IMG/VR virus record: IMGVR_UViG_3300028496_000004
Location: 303-34,800 of that record
DNA length: 34,498 bases
Strand: one strand, 5' to 3'
From: a virus
A program made the translations under genes and the position numbers. Of this stretch, positions 22,429-30,058 are shown in pieces (position 1 is the stretch's first letter; every line of letters starts with the position of its first letter). The notes under the pieces were generated by a model. It did no database searches. It was not told the DNA's origin and worked only from the letters and a program-made list of their open reading frames with translations.

Positions 22429-22751
22429 TCCTCCAGCACGTAGATCACGACATCGGAGACGACTTCCTCGCCGAACTCGTCCTGCGGGTCGAACAGCCGA
22501 GACTTCAGGTAGGCCCGGTCGCTCTCCTGCTCGATGATCGAGAAGAAGAAGTTGATGATGGTGGCGATGCGGGCGGTCTCACCCTGTGCCTCCATGGCGA
22601 TCATCGCCAGCATCTGGCCGGAGGACACGCCCCCGAAGGCGACCTTGCGCCCGTCGATCTCCACCTCGATGGTGCGGCCAAAGCCCTCTGTGACCTTGGG
22701 CCGCTCGGCGCGGTCCCGCGCAGCAGTGGTGAACTGCTTCATCTGACTCAT
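22332..22751 (-). CDS. Tail assembly chaperone (G-like)
   Basis: The 139-residue protein lies just upstream of the tape measure and overlaps a second frame, the standard arrangement for G/GT chaperones. Residues 25-95 are an alpha/beta domain; the C-terminal 30 residues are Ser/Thr-rich. The ATG at 22751 is preferred because AGAGAGGA lies six bases upstream. An in-frame GTG at 22817 inside the palindromic site would add 22 residues but has no ribosome-binding site. The gap 22752-22829 holds that site and otherwise nothing visible. Confidence 0.75.
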   Translation of the reverse strand: MSQMKQFTTAARDRAERPKVTEGFGRTIEVEIDGRKVAFGGVSSGQMLAMIAMEAQGETARIATIINFFFSIIEQESDRAYLKSRLFDPQDEFGEEVVSDVVIYVLEEWGARPTKPSSDSSTTQQSTGESSTASSQVGA

Positions 22752-22810
22752 GTGCATTCCTCTCTGCATGGTGCACGTGAGCACAGCGTAGTCCGACGTC
22801 ACGACATCTT

Positions 22811-22825
22811 GTAACACTGTGTTAC
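22811..22825. promoter_or_regulatory. Palindromic operator-like site 5
   Basis: GTAACACTGTGTTAC, a perfect copy between the gp10-like gene and the chaperone genes. On the minus strand it reads GTAACACAGTGTTAC, and its GTG is in frame with the chaperone. It lies inside the late operon, where a classical operator for a main promoter is unlikely. Confidence 0.7.
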
Positions 22826-22829
22826 GGAA

Positions 22830-23285
22830 TCAGCCGAACGGGTTGGAGTCCCCGAACATCCGACGACCCAGTGGCGTCTGGATCGACTCGCGCAGCGCAT
22901 CCTCCAAGAAGGGGTTGGCTGCCTGCCCGTTCACCCATGCCCGCTTGACCTTTCGAGCCGACCCCTTGCGGGCTGGGACCAGCAGGTACGAGGCGCTCTC
23001 CGGGTAGATCGGGCCAGTGGTCCCCTCGTGCACCCACGCCGCGTAGTACATGCCTGCGCGGACGCGGCCAACGATCATGCCTCGGGCCAGAGGTCGCACG
23101 TCGCCACGGATGCTGCCAGCCAGCCGACCGGTGCGGGACTTCACATTCCCCTTGGCGCGGATGGTGGTCTGACGGACCTTGCGCTCGGTGTACCGGTAGA
23201 TGTCCCCGCCCGGCATCGACATGGCGTTGATGCGGCTGTCGTAGACGACTACCCGAACGTTGCCTGTGGAGCCGATGGACGCCAC
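22830..23285 (-). CDS. HK97 gp10-like head-tail joining/tail completion protein
   Basis: The 151-residue protein is basic and has the pattern of the HK97 gp10 family: GRLAGSIRGDV, MYYAAWVHEGT near residue 85, and ANPFLEDALRE near the end. Such proteins join the head connector to the tail. The GTG at 23285, one base after the tail terminator stop, is chosen; the longer frame to 23567 only antisenses the upstream gene and is Ser/Arg-rich noise. Confidence 0.65.
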   Translation of the reverse strand: MASIGSTGNVRVVVYDSRINAMSMPGGDIYRYTERKVRQTTIRAKGNVKSRTGRLAGSIRGDVRPLARGMIVGRVRAGMYYAAWVHEGTTGPIYPESASYLLVPARKGSARKVKRAWVNGQAANPFLEDALRESIQTPLGRRMFGDSNPFG

Positions 23286-23286
23286 G

Positions 23287-23781
23287 TCAGGACACCCGCC
23301 ACGTAGCCGTCCATGCGCCGCCGAGTGCGCCGCCTTCCGGGCCCACCGGGGTGTACTCACCGATGGCCGCGTTGGAGCCGATGCCGGTCTTGCAGCAGGC
23401 GATGACCTTGTGGATGATGCCCATGTCGACCGTCTGCTGACGGAATGCCTCGAACTGCTCCTCGACAGTGGGGAACTCTCCCGAGTCTGACAGCATGGGC
23501 GCGCAGCGCAGGACCCCCAGCGAGACCGTGACGTCGTACTCGACGCCGCAGGCACGCCCCCCGGCATCCAGTACCGGCATCGGCGCGATGAGCGCGGTGC
23601 GCACCCACGCCATCCCGCCGTCGGAGTAGTCGAAGGGGACCTGCTCTCCGGGAAGGATGCCGCAGAAGCAGAGGGCGGTCGAAGGGTCCTCCTCGGCGAG
23701 AGCGGTGAACTGCTCGCACATGCAGGCCGACAGCGCAGTGAGGAGGGTGAAGACCCGGTTCTCCATCGTGGTCTTGAACAT
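23287..23781 (-). CDS. Tail terminator protein
   Basis: The 164-residue protein matches, from memory, the actinophage tail terminator pattern: a helical N-terminus with CMCEQF, CFCGILPG near residue 38, GVLRCAP near 110, a helix with EEQFEAFRQQTVDM, an IACC pair, and the ending PVGPEGGALGGAWTATW. Its role is to cap the tail tube and fix its length. Its start overlaps the stop of the membrane protein before it by one base. Confidence 0.7.
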   Translation of the reverse strand: MFKTTMENRVFTLLTALSACMCEQFTALAEEDPSTALCFCGILPGEQVPFDYSDGGMAWVRTALIAPMPVLDAGGRACGVEYDVTVSLGVLRCAPMLSDSGEFPTVEEQFEAFRQQTVDMGIIHKVIACCKTGIGSNAAIGEYTPVGPEGGALGGAWTATWRVS

Positions 23782-24110
23782 CAGTCCATGTCCTCATCCA
23801 CGTCGTACCTCAACGGTTGTGGCTCCTCCTCGGGGGGGACCGCGATCCCATTGACCCTCAGTGCATGCTCCAGCGTGCCAGAACGCTTGCACCAGTACTG
23901 ACCCATGGCACGCTCCCAGCGGAGTTGAGAGCGGCAGTCTCTCTCGAACCGTTCGAGTCGCTCGATAGCCTTGTCTTCACGCCCCTCTGCTGAGTCGCGA
24001 ATCGCGAGATAGGCGCGGACCAGCGTCCAGATGAGCGTGGCTCCACCGGCGCCTATCAGGGCAACGATCAGGGTGCGAGCGATTCCTGCCCAGTTCTCAC
24101 TCATAGTCAT
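23781..24110 (-). CDS. Single-span membrane protein
   Basis: The 109-residue protein has one transmembrane segment near residues 10-32 (LIVALIGAGGATLIWTLV), then a charged helical region likely to form a coiled coil and an acidic tail. The start is uncertain: ATGs at 24110 and 24104 and a GTG at 24113 all overlap the preceding gene, and none has a strong ribosome-binding site. It forms a pair with the four-span protein just upstream. No holin lies near the endolysin, so a holin role is possible; other actinophages also carry unassigned membrane proteins here. Confidence 0.6.
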   Translation of the reverse strand: MTMSENWAGIARTLIVALIGAGGATLIWTLVRAYLAIRDSAEGREDKAIERLERFERDCRSQLRWERAMGQYWCKRSGTLEHALRVNGIAVPPEEEPQPLRYDVDEDMD

Positions 24111-24564
24111 CACCGACGCTCTGTTGCTTCATGCGCCTCTCCATCAGCGCCGCCTCATGGACGAACTGATAGATGTGGCAGACCCTCCACCATCGCAGCG
24201 TGATCAGAGCAGAGAGCGCGAGAAGGAAGCAGAAGTCCGCACCGGACAGGAGTGGGTAGCGTGCATAGTTGAGCATCAGTGTCTCGATGCCGAGGATTGC
24301 GAAAGCGAACGCCAGCAGGGGGGCACCAATGAACTCCCCCACCCAGTAGCCGCTACTTGCGCCAGTGAGGGACAGCATTCCGCCGACGATCAGGAACCAC
24401 GTCATCCACACCCCTGAGTCGGAGTAGACGGCGGTCAGTTCCGGCGAAAGTATGAGGAGAATCCCGCCAACGGTGAACAGAAAATAGGCGATGCTCGACC
24501 CGACCCGCAGGTACTTGGACTGCCTATGCGATCCGTCGGGCTGGATGACTGAGTGCATGTTCAT
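24097..24564 (-). CDS. Four-span membrane protein
   Basis: This 155-residue protein has about four transmembrane segments between residues 20 and 125 (for example SIAYFLFTVGGILLIL and GAPLLAFAFAILGIETLML), with a short polar N-terminus and a charged C-terminal helix (EAALMERRMKQQ). It is coupled by ATGA to the head-to-tail adaptor and overlaps the next membrane protein. It may be a holin or an envelope factor; no family is recognised. Membrane proteins among connector genes are uncommon outside certain actinophage groups. Confidence 0.65.
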   Translation of the reverse strand: MNMHSVIQPDGSHRQSKYLRVGSSIAYFLFTVGGILLILSPELTAVYSDSGVWMTWFLIVGGMLSLTGASSGYWVGEFIGAPLLAFAFAILGIETLMLNYARYPLLSGADFCFLLALSALITLRWWRVCHIYQFVHEAALMERRMKQQSVGDDYE

Positions 24565-25358
24565 GCTCCCGACTCGACTGTGGTGACCCGGTAGTTGGGT
24601 TGGTCGAGAGAGAAGATGGCTGGGCCCTGCTTCAGACGGTGCGGGTTGTGTGTCAGGACATAGGCGTCGACCACCGGGATGTTGGTCAGGCCGTCAGGGA
24701 ACGCACCCGGCGTCATGGTCATCGTGATGCCCTGCCGAGTCACTTGCGTGACCGACTTCGGCAGGACGCACCTCTTGTCGCCCGAGCATGCCTTCGCGAA
24801 CTCGCAGGCGAGATAGCCTGCGGCAATGGCTCCGAGGCGGTCGACGGCCTTGGCCGGGAGGTATCGCACGACGAACGACCCCTCCTCGGATGGCAGGGCG
24901 TTCATGTCCTGACAGGCAGGCCACCGCTCGCCATCGAGGCGCACCAGCCGGTTCCCGTTGTCCACCCGGTATGCCGTGGGAGGAAGGGTCGCTCCGTCGA
25001 TGGAGACGGACTCGATGCTGCCGACATGGCCGGGCAGCACGATCTCCTCCACCACCGTGCAGGAGCAGCCGGTCGGCCCGCACGGACACGAGTTCACCCA
25101 CGAGCCGAGGGCGTTGATGTGCGGGGTGAAGATTCCCGCGCTGTAGGACCAGTCGATGAAGCCGTCCATGCAGCGGCGGGAGCAGGGGCGCAGTTCCACG
25201 GGGCAGCCGCCGACGGTATAGCCGGTGAGCATCCGCATGGTCTGCTGCGCGAGCAGGTCGGCCTGTGCTTGGATTTCCGGCGGGTGTGACCCCCAGTCGG
25301 AGCAGCAGTCGTGGTCGACAGGCCAGCACTGTGCGGGCATCTCGTGCATCTCAGGCAT
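24561..25358 (-). CDS. Head-to-tail adaptor
   Basis: The 265-residue protein starts with the Cys-rich pattern of actinophage head-to-tail adaptors (CWPVDHDCCSDWGSHPPE), followed by a helix (ADLLAQQTMRMLTGY), CPVELRPCSRRC near residue 52 and a Cys cluster CPCGPTGCSC near residue 92. The C-terminal half holds the helices that would contact the portal (LGAIAAGYLACEFAKAC). It connects the portal to the stopper and tail. AAGGAGAGAGG precedes the start. The preceding gap 25359-25409 holds nothing clear. Confidence 0.75.
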   Translation of the reverse strand: MPEMHEMPAQCWPVDHDCCSDWGSHPPEIQAQADLLAQQTMRMLTGYTVGGCPVELRPCSRRCMDGFIDWSYSAGIFTPHINALGSWVNSCPCGPTGCSCTVVEEIVLPGHVGSIESVSIDGATLPPTAYRVDNGNRLVRLDGERWPACQDMNALPSEEGSFVVRYLPAKAVDRLGAIAAGYLACEFAKACSGDKRCVLPKSVTQVTRQGITMTMTPGAFPDGLTNIPVVDAYVLTHNPHRLKQGPAIFSLDQPNYRVTTVESGA

Positions 25359-25409
25359 CGGGGCCTCTCTCCTTAGTCGTTGTCAGTGTAAGGGCGCGGA
25401 CCCTCACGC

Positions 25410-26945
25410 TCAGGTGTTCCACCACGACACGGGTGCCACGAGATGGCTCGCCGACACCTGCACACCGCTCGCACCCTTCGACACTCCCATGTCGTAGGCA
25501 CTTTGGGTGGGGGCGATGTGTGCGATGACCTTCCGACTGCCAGCAGCAGCGAGGACGGTGTCCCAGTAGGACTGCGCCACGCTGTACTCCATGCCGAGAA
25601 TGTCCCACACACCCTGATCCTCAGCGAAGGACCCGTCGTCGACCCCGGTTGCGTAGAAGAAACCCCACGTCAGGAAGCCGTGAGCCCGAGCCGCAACAGC
25701 GAACTCAGGACCCCCGCCGAAGTACTTGATGACCGCCCTGTCGGTGCCGACCGATCCCGACAGGTACGAGAACATCGCTTCCCGGCTCGCCACGCTCAGA
25801 TGCTTGGGGTCAAACATCGTGACATGGGTGCTTCCGTAGGCCGCGACATAGTCGTCCAGCCGCATGTAGGGGGCCGGTGAACCCTGAGCGCCGAGGGTAT
25901 TGCTGTACGCCTGCACCTGCGCCCACGTCATGCCCGACACGGGCGCGTTGGGCGCGGTCGGGGAGGTGCGGATCAGCGTCTCGTCGTGCAAGCCGAAGAA
26001 CACCCCGTCGGAGGTGCGGGCCACCGACACCTCCATGACGCCGTAGCCCCGCACAGCCGTCTGGGTGTAGGCGTGCAGCGACATCTCCGGGTAGCGGGTG
26101 CTGTTGCCCCGGTGCCCCATCGTGAACCCCTCCGTGGCGAGCATCTGGTCGACGTCGCGGAAGCCGAGCGGAATCTGCTGAAGACGGTTCGGGGTGCGGG
26201 GCTGCCCGGCAGGGTTGGTGTACCAGACCCGGACCGGGCTGCCGTCGCCCTTGACTGCGTTGTCGGGGACCAGTCCGTCCCCGCTCGGGTCCGCCTCCAC
26301 CGCCTCGGGGATGACGATGTGCATGGCCCAGCCGTTGTTGGCCTGCACGTTCGGGTACGTGAACGTGGCAGCGGTGACAGGGCTGCCCGCAGCAACCTCC
26401 TTGGTGCCAACACAGATCGTCTCGATCTGTGTGCCGTTCAACTGTGGCGAGAAGAACAACTTGGTGGTGCCTGCCACGGAGGTGACGTCAGCCTCCGTGG
26501 CTGTAGTGCGCTCCGTGGAGACAGAGACGGCGAGGCAGTTGTCGGCTTGGGCGGTGATCGCCGGGGCCACGTTCGTGTTGTTCGTCCCGGTCGCGGCGCG
26601 GCTCTGCTGCGCCGTAACCCAGTCCGCTTTCGGCTTCCCTCCGGTGCCGAAGATGACCGCCCAGCGCCCCCACCCGGAGACGGTGGACGTGAAGACGTAC
26701 GTGCCGTCGCCTGCCCCGCGCACCCCCGCCCACACAGACGACGCGAGAGTCCCGACGATGGTGGTGGTGCCCAACTGGGTCCACGACCCAGTTGCGGGCG
26801 CACTGTGGACAGCACCGGCGGTGTTCCATGACAGGACGACGATCATCCAGTCCCCGGTCTGGATGCTCCCACCGGGGTCCACGGTCGCCGTGCTACTGCC
26901 AGCGGTCGGCCCGCTGGCGTAAGAACGGACCAGTGCAGAAGCCAT
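25410..26945 (-). CDS. Structural protein with glycerophosphodiester phosphodiesterase domain
   Basis: The 511-residue protein has an N-terminal beta-sandwich region (1-215), probably an attachment or fibre domain, and a C-terminal GDPD domain (about 270-511). GDPD motifs are visible: GHRGNSTRYPE with His278, MEVSVARTSDG with Glu305, GLHDETLIRTS with His320 and Asp321, and MFDPKHL. The usual ExD metal motif reads E-V-S, so one metal-binding Asp is replaced by Ser307; activity is not certain. GDPD enzymes such as GlpQ cut glycerophosphodiesters, including teichoic acids. Its position after a His-rich fibre suggests a virion-bound depolymerase. Its ATG abuts the fibre stop codon. Confidence 0.75.
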   Translation of the reverse strand: MASALVRSYASGPTAGSSTATVDPGGSIQTGDWMIVVLSWNTAGAVHSAPATGSWTQLGTTTIVGTLASSVWAGVRGAGDGTYVFTSTVSGWGRWAVIFGTGGKPKADWVTAQQSRAATGTNNTNVAPAITAQADNCLAVSVSTERTTATEADVTSVAGTTKLFFSPQLNGTQIETICVGTKEVAAGSPVTAATFTYPNVQANNGWAMHIVIPEAVEADPSGDGLVPDNAVKGDGSPVRVWYTNPAGQPRTPNRLQQIPLGFRDVDQMLATEGFTMGHRGNSTRYPEMSLHAYTQTAVRGYGVMEVSVARTSDGVFFGLHDETLIRTSPTAPNAPVSGMTWAQVQAYSNTLGAQGSPAPYMRLDDYVAAYGSTHVTMFDPKHLSVASREAMFSYLSGSVGTDRAVIKYFGGGPEFAVAARAHGFLTWGFFYATGVDDGSFAEDQGVWDILGMEYSVAQSYWDTVLAAAGSRKVIAHIAPTQSAYDMGVSKGASGVQVSASHLVAPVSWWNT

Positions 26946-28646
26946 CTAGTACAGCACCACCAGTGTGTTCGCCGGGGTTCCCGGGGGGATGTCCTCAGCG
27001 GTGGTGCCGGGGGCGAAGACGACGTCGCTGACGCCGGGTGCGCCGGGTGCGCCGACAGGCCCGGTCTCCCATGTCCCGTCGCCGCGCAGGAACGTCGTCG
27101 CGTCCCTCACGCCGGTGGCGGTCAGATCGGTGATCGGGTGGCTGTGTGTGGCAGCGGCTTTGCCGGTCAGGGCGGCGTCGAGGCCGGTGACCTGTCCCGT
27201 TGTGTGGGTGTGCGACGTGGCGGCGTAGGAACCTGCGGCCTGCTTGCCGTCGAGCGCGCCCTGTAGGCCAGTCGTGTCGGCGATGACGTGACCGTGGGAC
27301 GTGTCCGCCTTGCCGGTGAGTGCCGACGTCACCTCACCCTCGGTGAGGTAGCGGTCGTCGTGGGTGTGTGCCGTGGGGGTGCGGGAGTCCGACAAGCGCG
27401 GGTCGTCGCCCTGCACCGCCGTGTCAGCGACCGCTCCTTGTGCGGCGGTCGCGTACGCGGTGGCGTCGGTGGCTGCAGCGGTGCCCAGCGCCGGTGCGCC
27501 GGTGAGGGAACCGTAGGCACCGTCGAAGTCGGAGGTGCCCTTGCTGTCGAGGGCGTCCTGCAACCCGGCGACGGTGGCGATGCCCTGCACCCCGGTGTGG
27601 GTGCTCCTGTCCCGCAGCAACGCATCGGTCGAGTTCGCGGTCGCGGTCGTGGAGATGGTGATGGTGTCGAGGGCGTCGTTGACGGTGACCGTGACCAAGC
27701 CGGACCCGATCAGCGCTACCCCGATGGCGTCCCGTACCGCTTCTGCGTCCAGACCCCCGGTGCCGCCCCCGGTGATCGTGAGGGTGTTCGCGGCGTCGTC
27801 GTAGGTCAGGCTGACCCCGGATGCTCCAGCCAGCAGCGCCGCAACAGCGTCCTGTGCGGCCTCCGCGAAGTCGATGACCTGAGCGGAGGTGTGGGTGTGT
27901 GTCACCGGGGTGCGCGGGTCGGCCAATCGGGGGTCCCCAGTCAGGACCAGTGCCGCCGTGTCGGCTATGCCGTGGATGTCGATGGTGTCGGCGGCGTGAG
28001 CGGTCAGGTCGGCGGCAGTGACGTCCGGTCCCGGCGCAGCCTCCAAGGCGTCGACCCGCCCACTGAGTGCGGCACCTGCTGCCGTCAGGGTGCTGTCGGA
28101 AGAACCTCGCGTCGTCACCTCTGTCATCAGCGCGTCGGTCAGGGCATCGACAGCAGCAGCGGGAGCGAAGTTGCCTCGGCTGCCGTCGGCGAGGGCGTAC
28201 TGCGGGTGATCGTCGTCGCCTCGCCCGGTCAGTGAGCCGTGGTCGGTGACGCCGCCGCCGCCCTCGCCGATGCTGAGGTACGCGATGGCCGCATAACCGG
28301 GGGTAGGGTCCTCGTTGACGATGTCCCGCAGGTTGACGGCCCAGTCTGCGGGGAACTCGACGCCGGTGCTCGGGTCGGCCCCGTCTGGGGTGTACGCCGC
28401 GAACGTGATCGGGTTGAAATGCCCGCCACTGCTGGTCCGCACCGAGTACCACAGCCCCGGGATGGAGACCAGCGTTTGGGTGAATACCCCGTCCGCGTCG
28501 GTGACGGCACGCTCCGGGTCGTTGGAGTGGACAGAGGTATCGCCAACCTTCACTCGGGGCATGGCGAAGATCAGGACTTCGACGCCGCCTCGCGGCTCAT
28601 CGGCGAAGTCGGCGAGGTTGCCGGTCAGAGTGAACGTGGTAGTCAT
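26946..28646 (-). CDS. His-rich fibre protein
   Basis: The 566-residue protein has an N-terminal beta domain (1-110) and a long fibre region with repeats of RLSDSRTPTAHTHDDRYLTE type and HTHT, HSHP, HGHV motifs. H-x-H repeats in phage tail needles and fibres coordinate iron along a trimer axis. A collagen-like GAPGAPG stretch lies near residue 535. The ATG at 28646 is preferred to an upstream one because GGAGGAA lies four bases before it. Between the probable major tail protein and connector genes this is an odd place for a tail fibre; a head fibre is possible. Confidence 0.65.
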   Translation of the reverse strand: MTTTFTLTGNLADFADEPRGGVEVLIFAMPRVKVGDTSVHSNDPERAVTDADGVFTQTLVSIPGLWYSVRTSSGGHFNPITFAAYTPDGADPSTGVEFPADWAVNLRDIVNEDPTPGYAAIAYLSIGEGGGGVTDHGSLTGRGDDDHPQYALADGSRGNFAPAAAVDALTDALMTEVTTRGSSDSTLTAAGAALSGRVDALEAAPGPDVTAADLTAHAADTIDIHGIADTAALVLTGDPRLADPRTPVTHTHTSAQVIDFAEAAQDAVAALLAGASGVSLTYDDAANTLTITGGGTGGLDAEAVRDAIGVALIGSGLVTVTVNDALDTITISTTATANSTDALLRDRSTHTGVQGIATVAGLQDALDSKGTSDFDGAYGSLTGAPALGTAAATDATAYATAAQGAVADTAVQGDDPRLSDSRTPTAHTHDDRYLTEGEVTSALTGKADTSHGHVIADTTGLQGALDGKQAAGSYAATSHTHTTGQVTGLDAALTGKAAATHSHPITDLTATGVRDATTFLRGDGTWETGPVGAPGAPGVSDVVFAPGTTAEDIPPGTPANTLVVLY

Positions 28647-28662
28647 GCTGTTCCTCCATCCC

Positions 28663-28696
28663 ACGAGGGCACGGACCGCATGGCCCGTGCCCTCGT
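28663..28696 (-). terminator. Hairpin between major tail and fibre genes
   Basis: Bases 28663-28674 pair perfectly with 28685-28696, a 12-bp GC-rich stem. It lies 23 bases after the stop of the probable major tail protein and just before the fibre ribosome-binding site. No T-run follows, so it probably attenuates read-through or protects the upstream message, keeping fibre below tail-protein level. Confidence 0.55.
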
Positions 28697-28719
28697 CACG
28701 TCAGTGTCCATCTACGTGG

Positions 28720-29616
28720 TCAGGCGTCTCCGGCCGCCCACGCAGTGCCCGTCCAGTGGGCCTTGGAGTCGTCGCCCAGCAGGATGTACTGGCCAGCGGT
28801 CCACGCCGTGGTGGGGGAGGCCACAACGGCGGGAGTGGCGTTCTGGAGGTCCGTGAGGGTCTCCAGAGCATAGGAGTCGACAGGCGTCCACGTGCCCGGA
28901 GTGCCAGCCGTTGCGCCAGTGGGCTCTGCACCGCTAGGGATGCAGTCACAGCCGGGCTCAGGCGGGGCAATCGTCGTGTACTGCACGTGGAGGTGGTCCT
29001 TGGCGTCGATGGGCTGGAGCAACTTGCTCGCAGCACCGGCGACACCGGGGACCACGTCGTAGGGGCCGGTGCCCCATCCACTGCCGTCCTTGGTGGTGGC
29101 GTTCTGGAGGGTGAAGGAGACTGCACCGTTCTCGATGGTGAAGTCGCCCAGCACGCCGCCAGAGATGAACGGCAGGAGCACGTACCCGAAGGAACCTGCC
29201 GCATTGGGGTCGTCACACGCCACGCCCGGAACGCCGGACCAGACCTCCAGCCCAAAGCCCGCGCCAGCAGTGTCCACGCCGGAGTTCATGCGGAAACCGA
29301 CCGCCACGCCCTCCGAGTCGAACACCACGTTCTGGTTGGTGAGCATCGCATAGAGTTCCGGGTTCACGTCACAGAACGTGATCTGGAGTCCGTAGCCGTT
29401 GAACGTCGCCGACTGCTGGTCGCGCACACAGTTGCGACCATTGAAGTTGACGACGGTGACTTCCTCACCTTCGGTGATGTTGGCCGTGAGGGCGACCGAG
29501 ACGATGCCGTCGGTGACGATGGCGGAGCATGCTCCGGGGTCCACCCGCCCACAGGCATCGAGCCGGGTGGCCCGCATGACGCGGCCCCGGACGAGGGGGA
29601 AGCACTTCCCAGCCAT
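28720..29616 (-). CDS. Probable major tail protein
   Basis: The 298-residue protein begins MAGKCFPLVRGRVMRATRLD, followed by a region recalled from actinophage major tail proteins (ITEGEEVTVVNFNGRNCVRD; PELYAMLTNQNVVFD; GSFGYVLLPFISGGVLGDF). Residues 240-298 add a small surface domain ending AHWTGTAWAAG. It would build the tail tube. No other gene between terminator and chaperone fits this role, which supports the call, although the gene sits nearer the capsid gene than usual. Hairpins follow it, as they follow the capsid gene, consistent with high expression. Confidence 0.6.
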   Translation of the reverse strand: MAGKCFPLVRGRVMRATRLDACGRVDPGACSAIVTDGIVSVALTANITEGEEVTVVNFNGRNCVRDQQSATFNGYGLQITFCDVNPELYAMLTNQNVVFDSEGVAVGFRMNSGVDTAGAGFGLEVWSGVPGVACDDPNAAGSFGYVLLPFISGGVLGDFTIENGAVSFTLQNATTKDGSGWGTGPYDVVPGVAGAASKLLQPIDAKDHLHVQYTTIAPPEPGCDCIPSGAEPTGATAGTPGTWTPVDSYALETLTDLQNATPAVVASPTTAWTAGQYILLGDDSKAHWTGTAWAAGDA

Positions 29617-29619
29617 CGG

Positions 29620-29991
29620 TCACTCCTTCTCGGCAGCGGCCTTGCGGGACGCTGCCTTCTTGGCGGTACCGGCCTTGCGACCGGTGGACTGCGCACGCTG
29701 CTCGGACTGTCCGTCCACAGCAGCCTTGACGTTCTCGGAGCCGGAGGTGTCCGGACCCTCGGTGCCATGGTCGTCTTCGACCTCGCGCTCGGGGACGACC
29801 TCGGACTCCGTCTGGAGTTCGTCTTCCTCGAACTTGACACCGGCCTTCTTGGCGACGTCCTTGGGGGCAAGGAAGTAGCCGTCGGACTGGGTCTGAACGA
29901 CGTTGGCGGGCTGGTCCAACTCCTCGGCTGCGGCGAGGAGGAGGGTGGCGTTCTCGGCGGTGAGGCCGTTCACTCGAACCTTGTCAGTCAT
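29620..29991 (-). CDS. Small charged head-region protein
   Basis: The 123-residue protein has a compact N-terminal part (residues 1-55), an acidic middle (ESEVVPEREVEDDHG) and a Lys/Ala-rich C-terminus (GRKAGTAKKAASRKAAAEKE) like a histone tail. It lies between capsid and major tail genes. It could bind DNA or decorate the head, but no family is recognised. CGAAGGAGAG lies before the ATG at 29991; the longer frame to 30099 would run into the hairpin after the capsid gene. Confidence 0.55.
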   Translation of the reverse strand: MTDKVRVNGLTAENATLLLAAAEELDQPANVVQTQSDGYFLAPKDVAKKAGVKFEEDELQTESEVVPEREVEDDHGTEGPDTSGSENVKAAVDGQSEQRAQSTGRKAGTAKKAASRKAAAEKE

Positions 29992-30021
29992 GGTGTTTCT
30001 CTCCTTCGAGGTGAATGAGGT

Positions 30022-30053
30022 CCGAGGGGGGTGGCTGTCGTCACCCCCCTCGG
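30022..30053 (-). terminator. Hairpin after the major capsid gene
   Basis: CCGAGGGGGGTG (30022-30033) pairs perfectly with CACCCCCCTCGG (30042-30053), a 12-bp stem with an 8-base loop, five bases after the capsid stop. It lacks a T-run and so is probably an attenuator or 3' end stabiliser rather than a full terminator. Confidence 0.6.
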
Positions 30054-30058
30054 GTTGC

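Noticed and set aside
22752-22817. 22-residue N-terminal extension of the tail chaperone from the GTG in the palindromic site
   Set aside because: No ribosome-binding site precedes it, whereas AGAGAGGA is well placed before ATG 22751. The in-frame GTG is noted in the findings.
28315-30018. 567-codon plus-strand frame opposite the major tail and fibre genes
   Set aside because: It crosses several real genes and hairpins, with no coding signals of its own.
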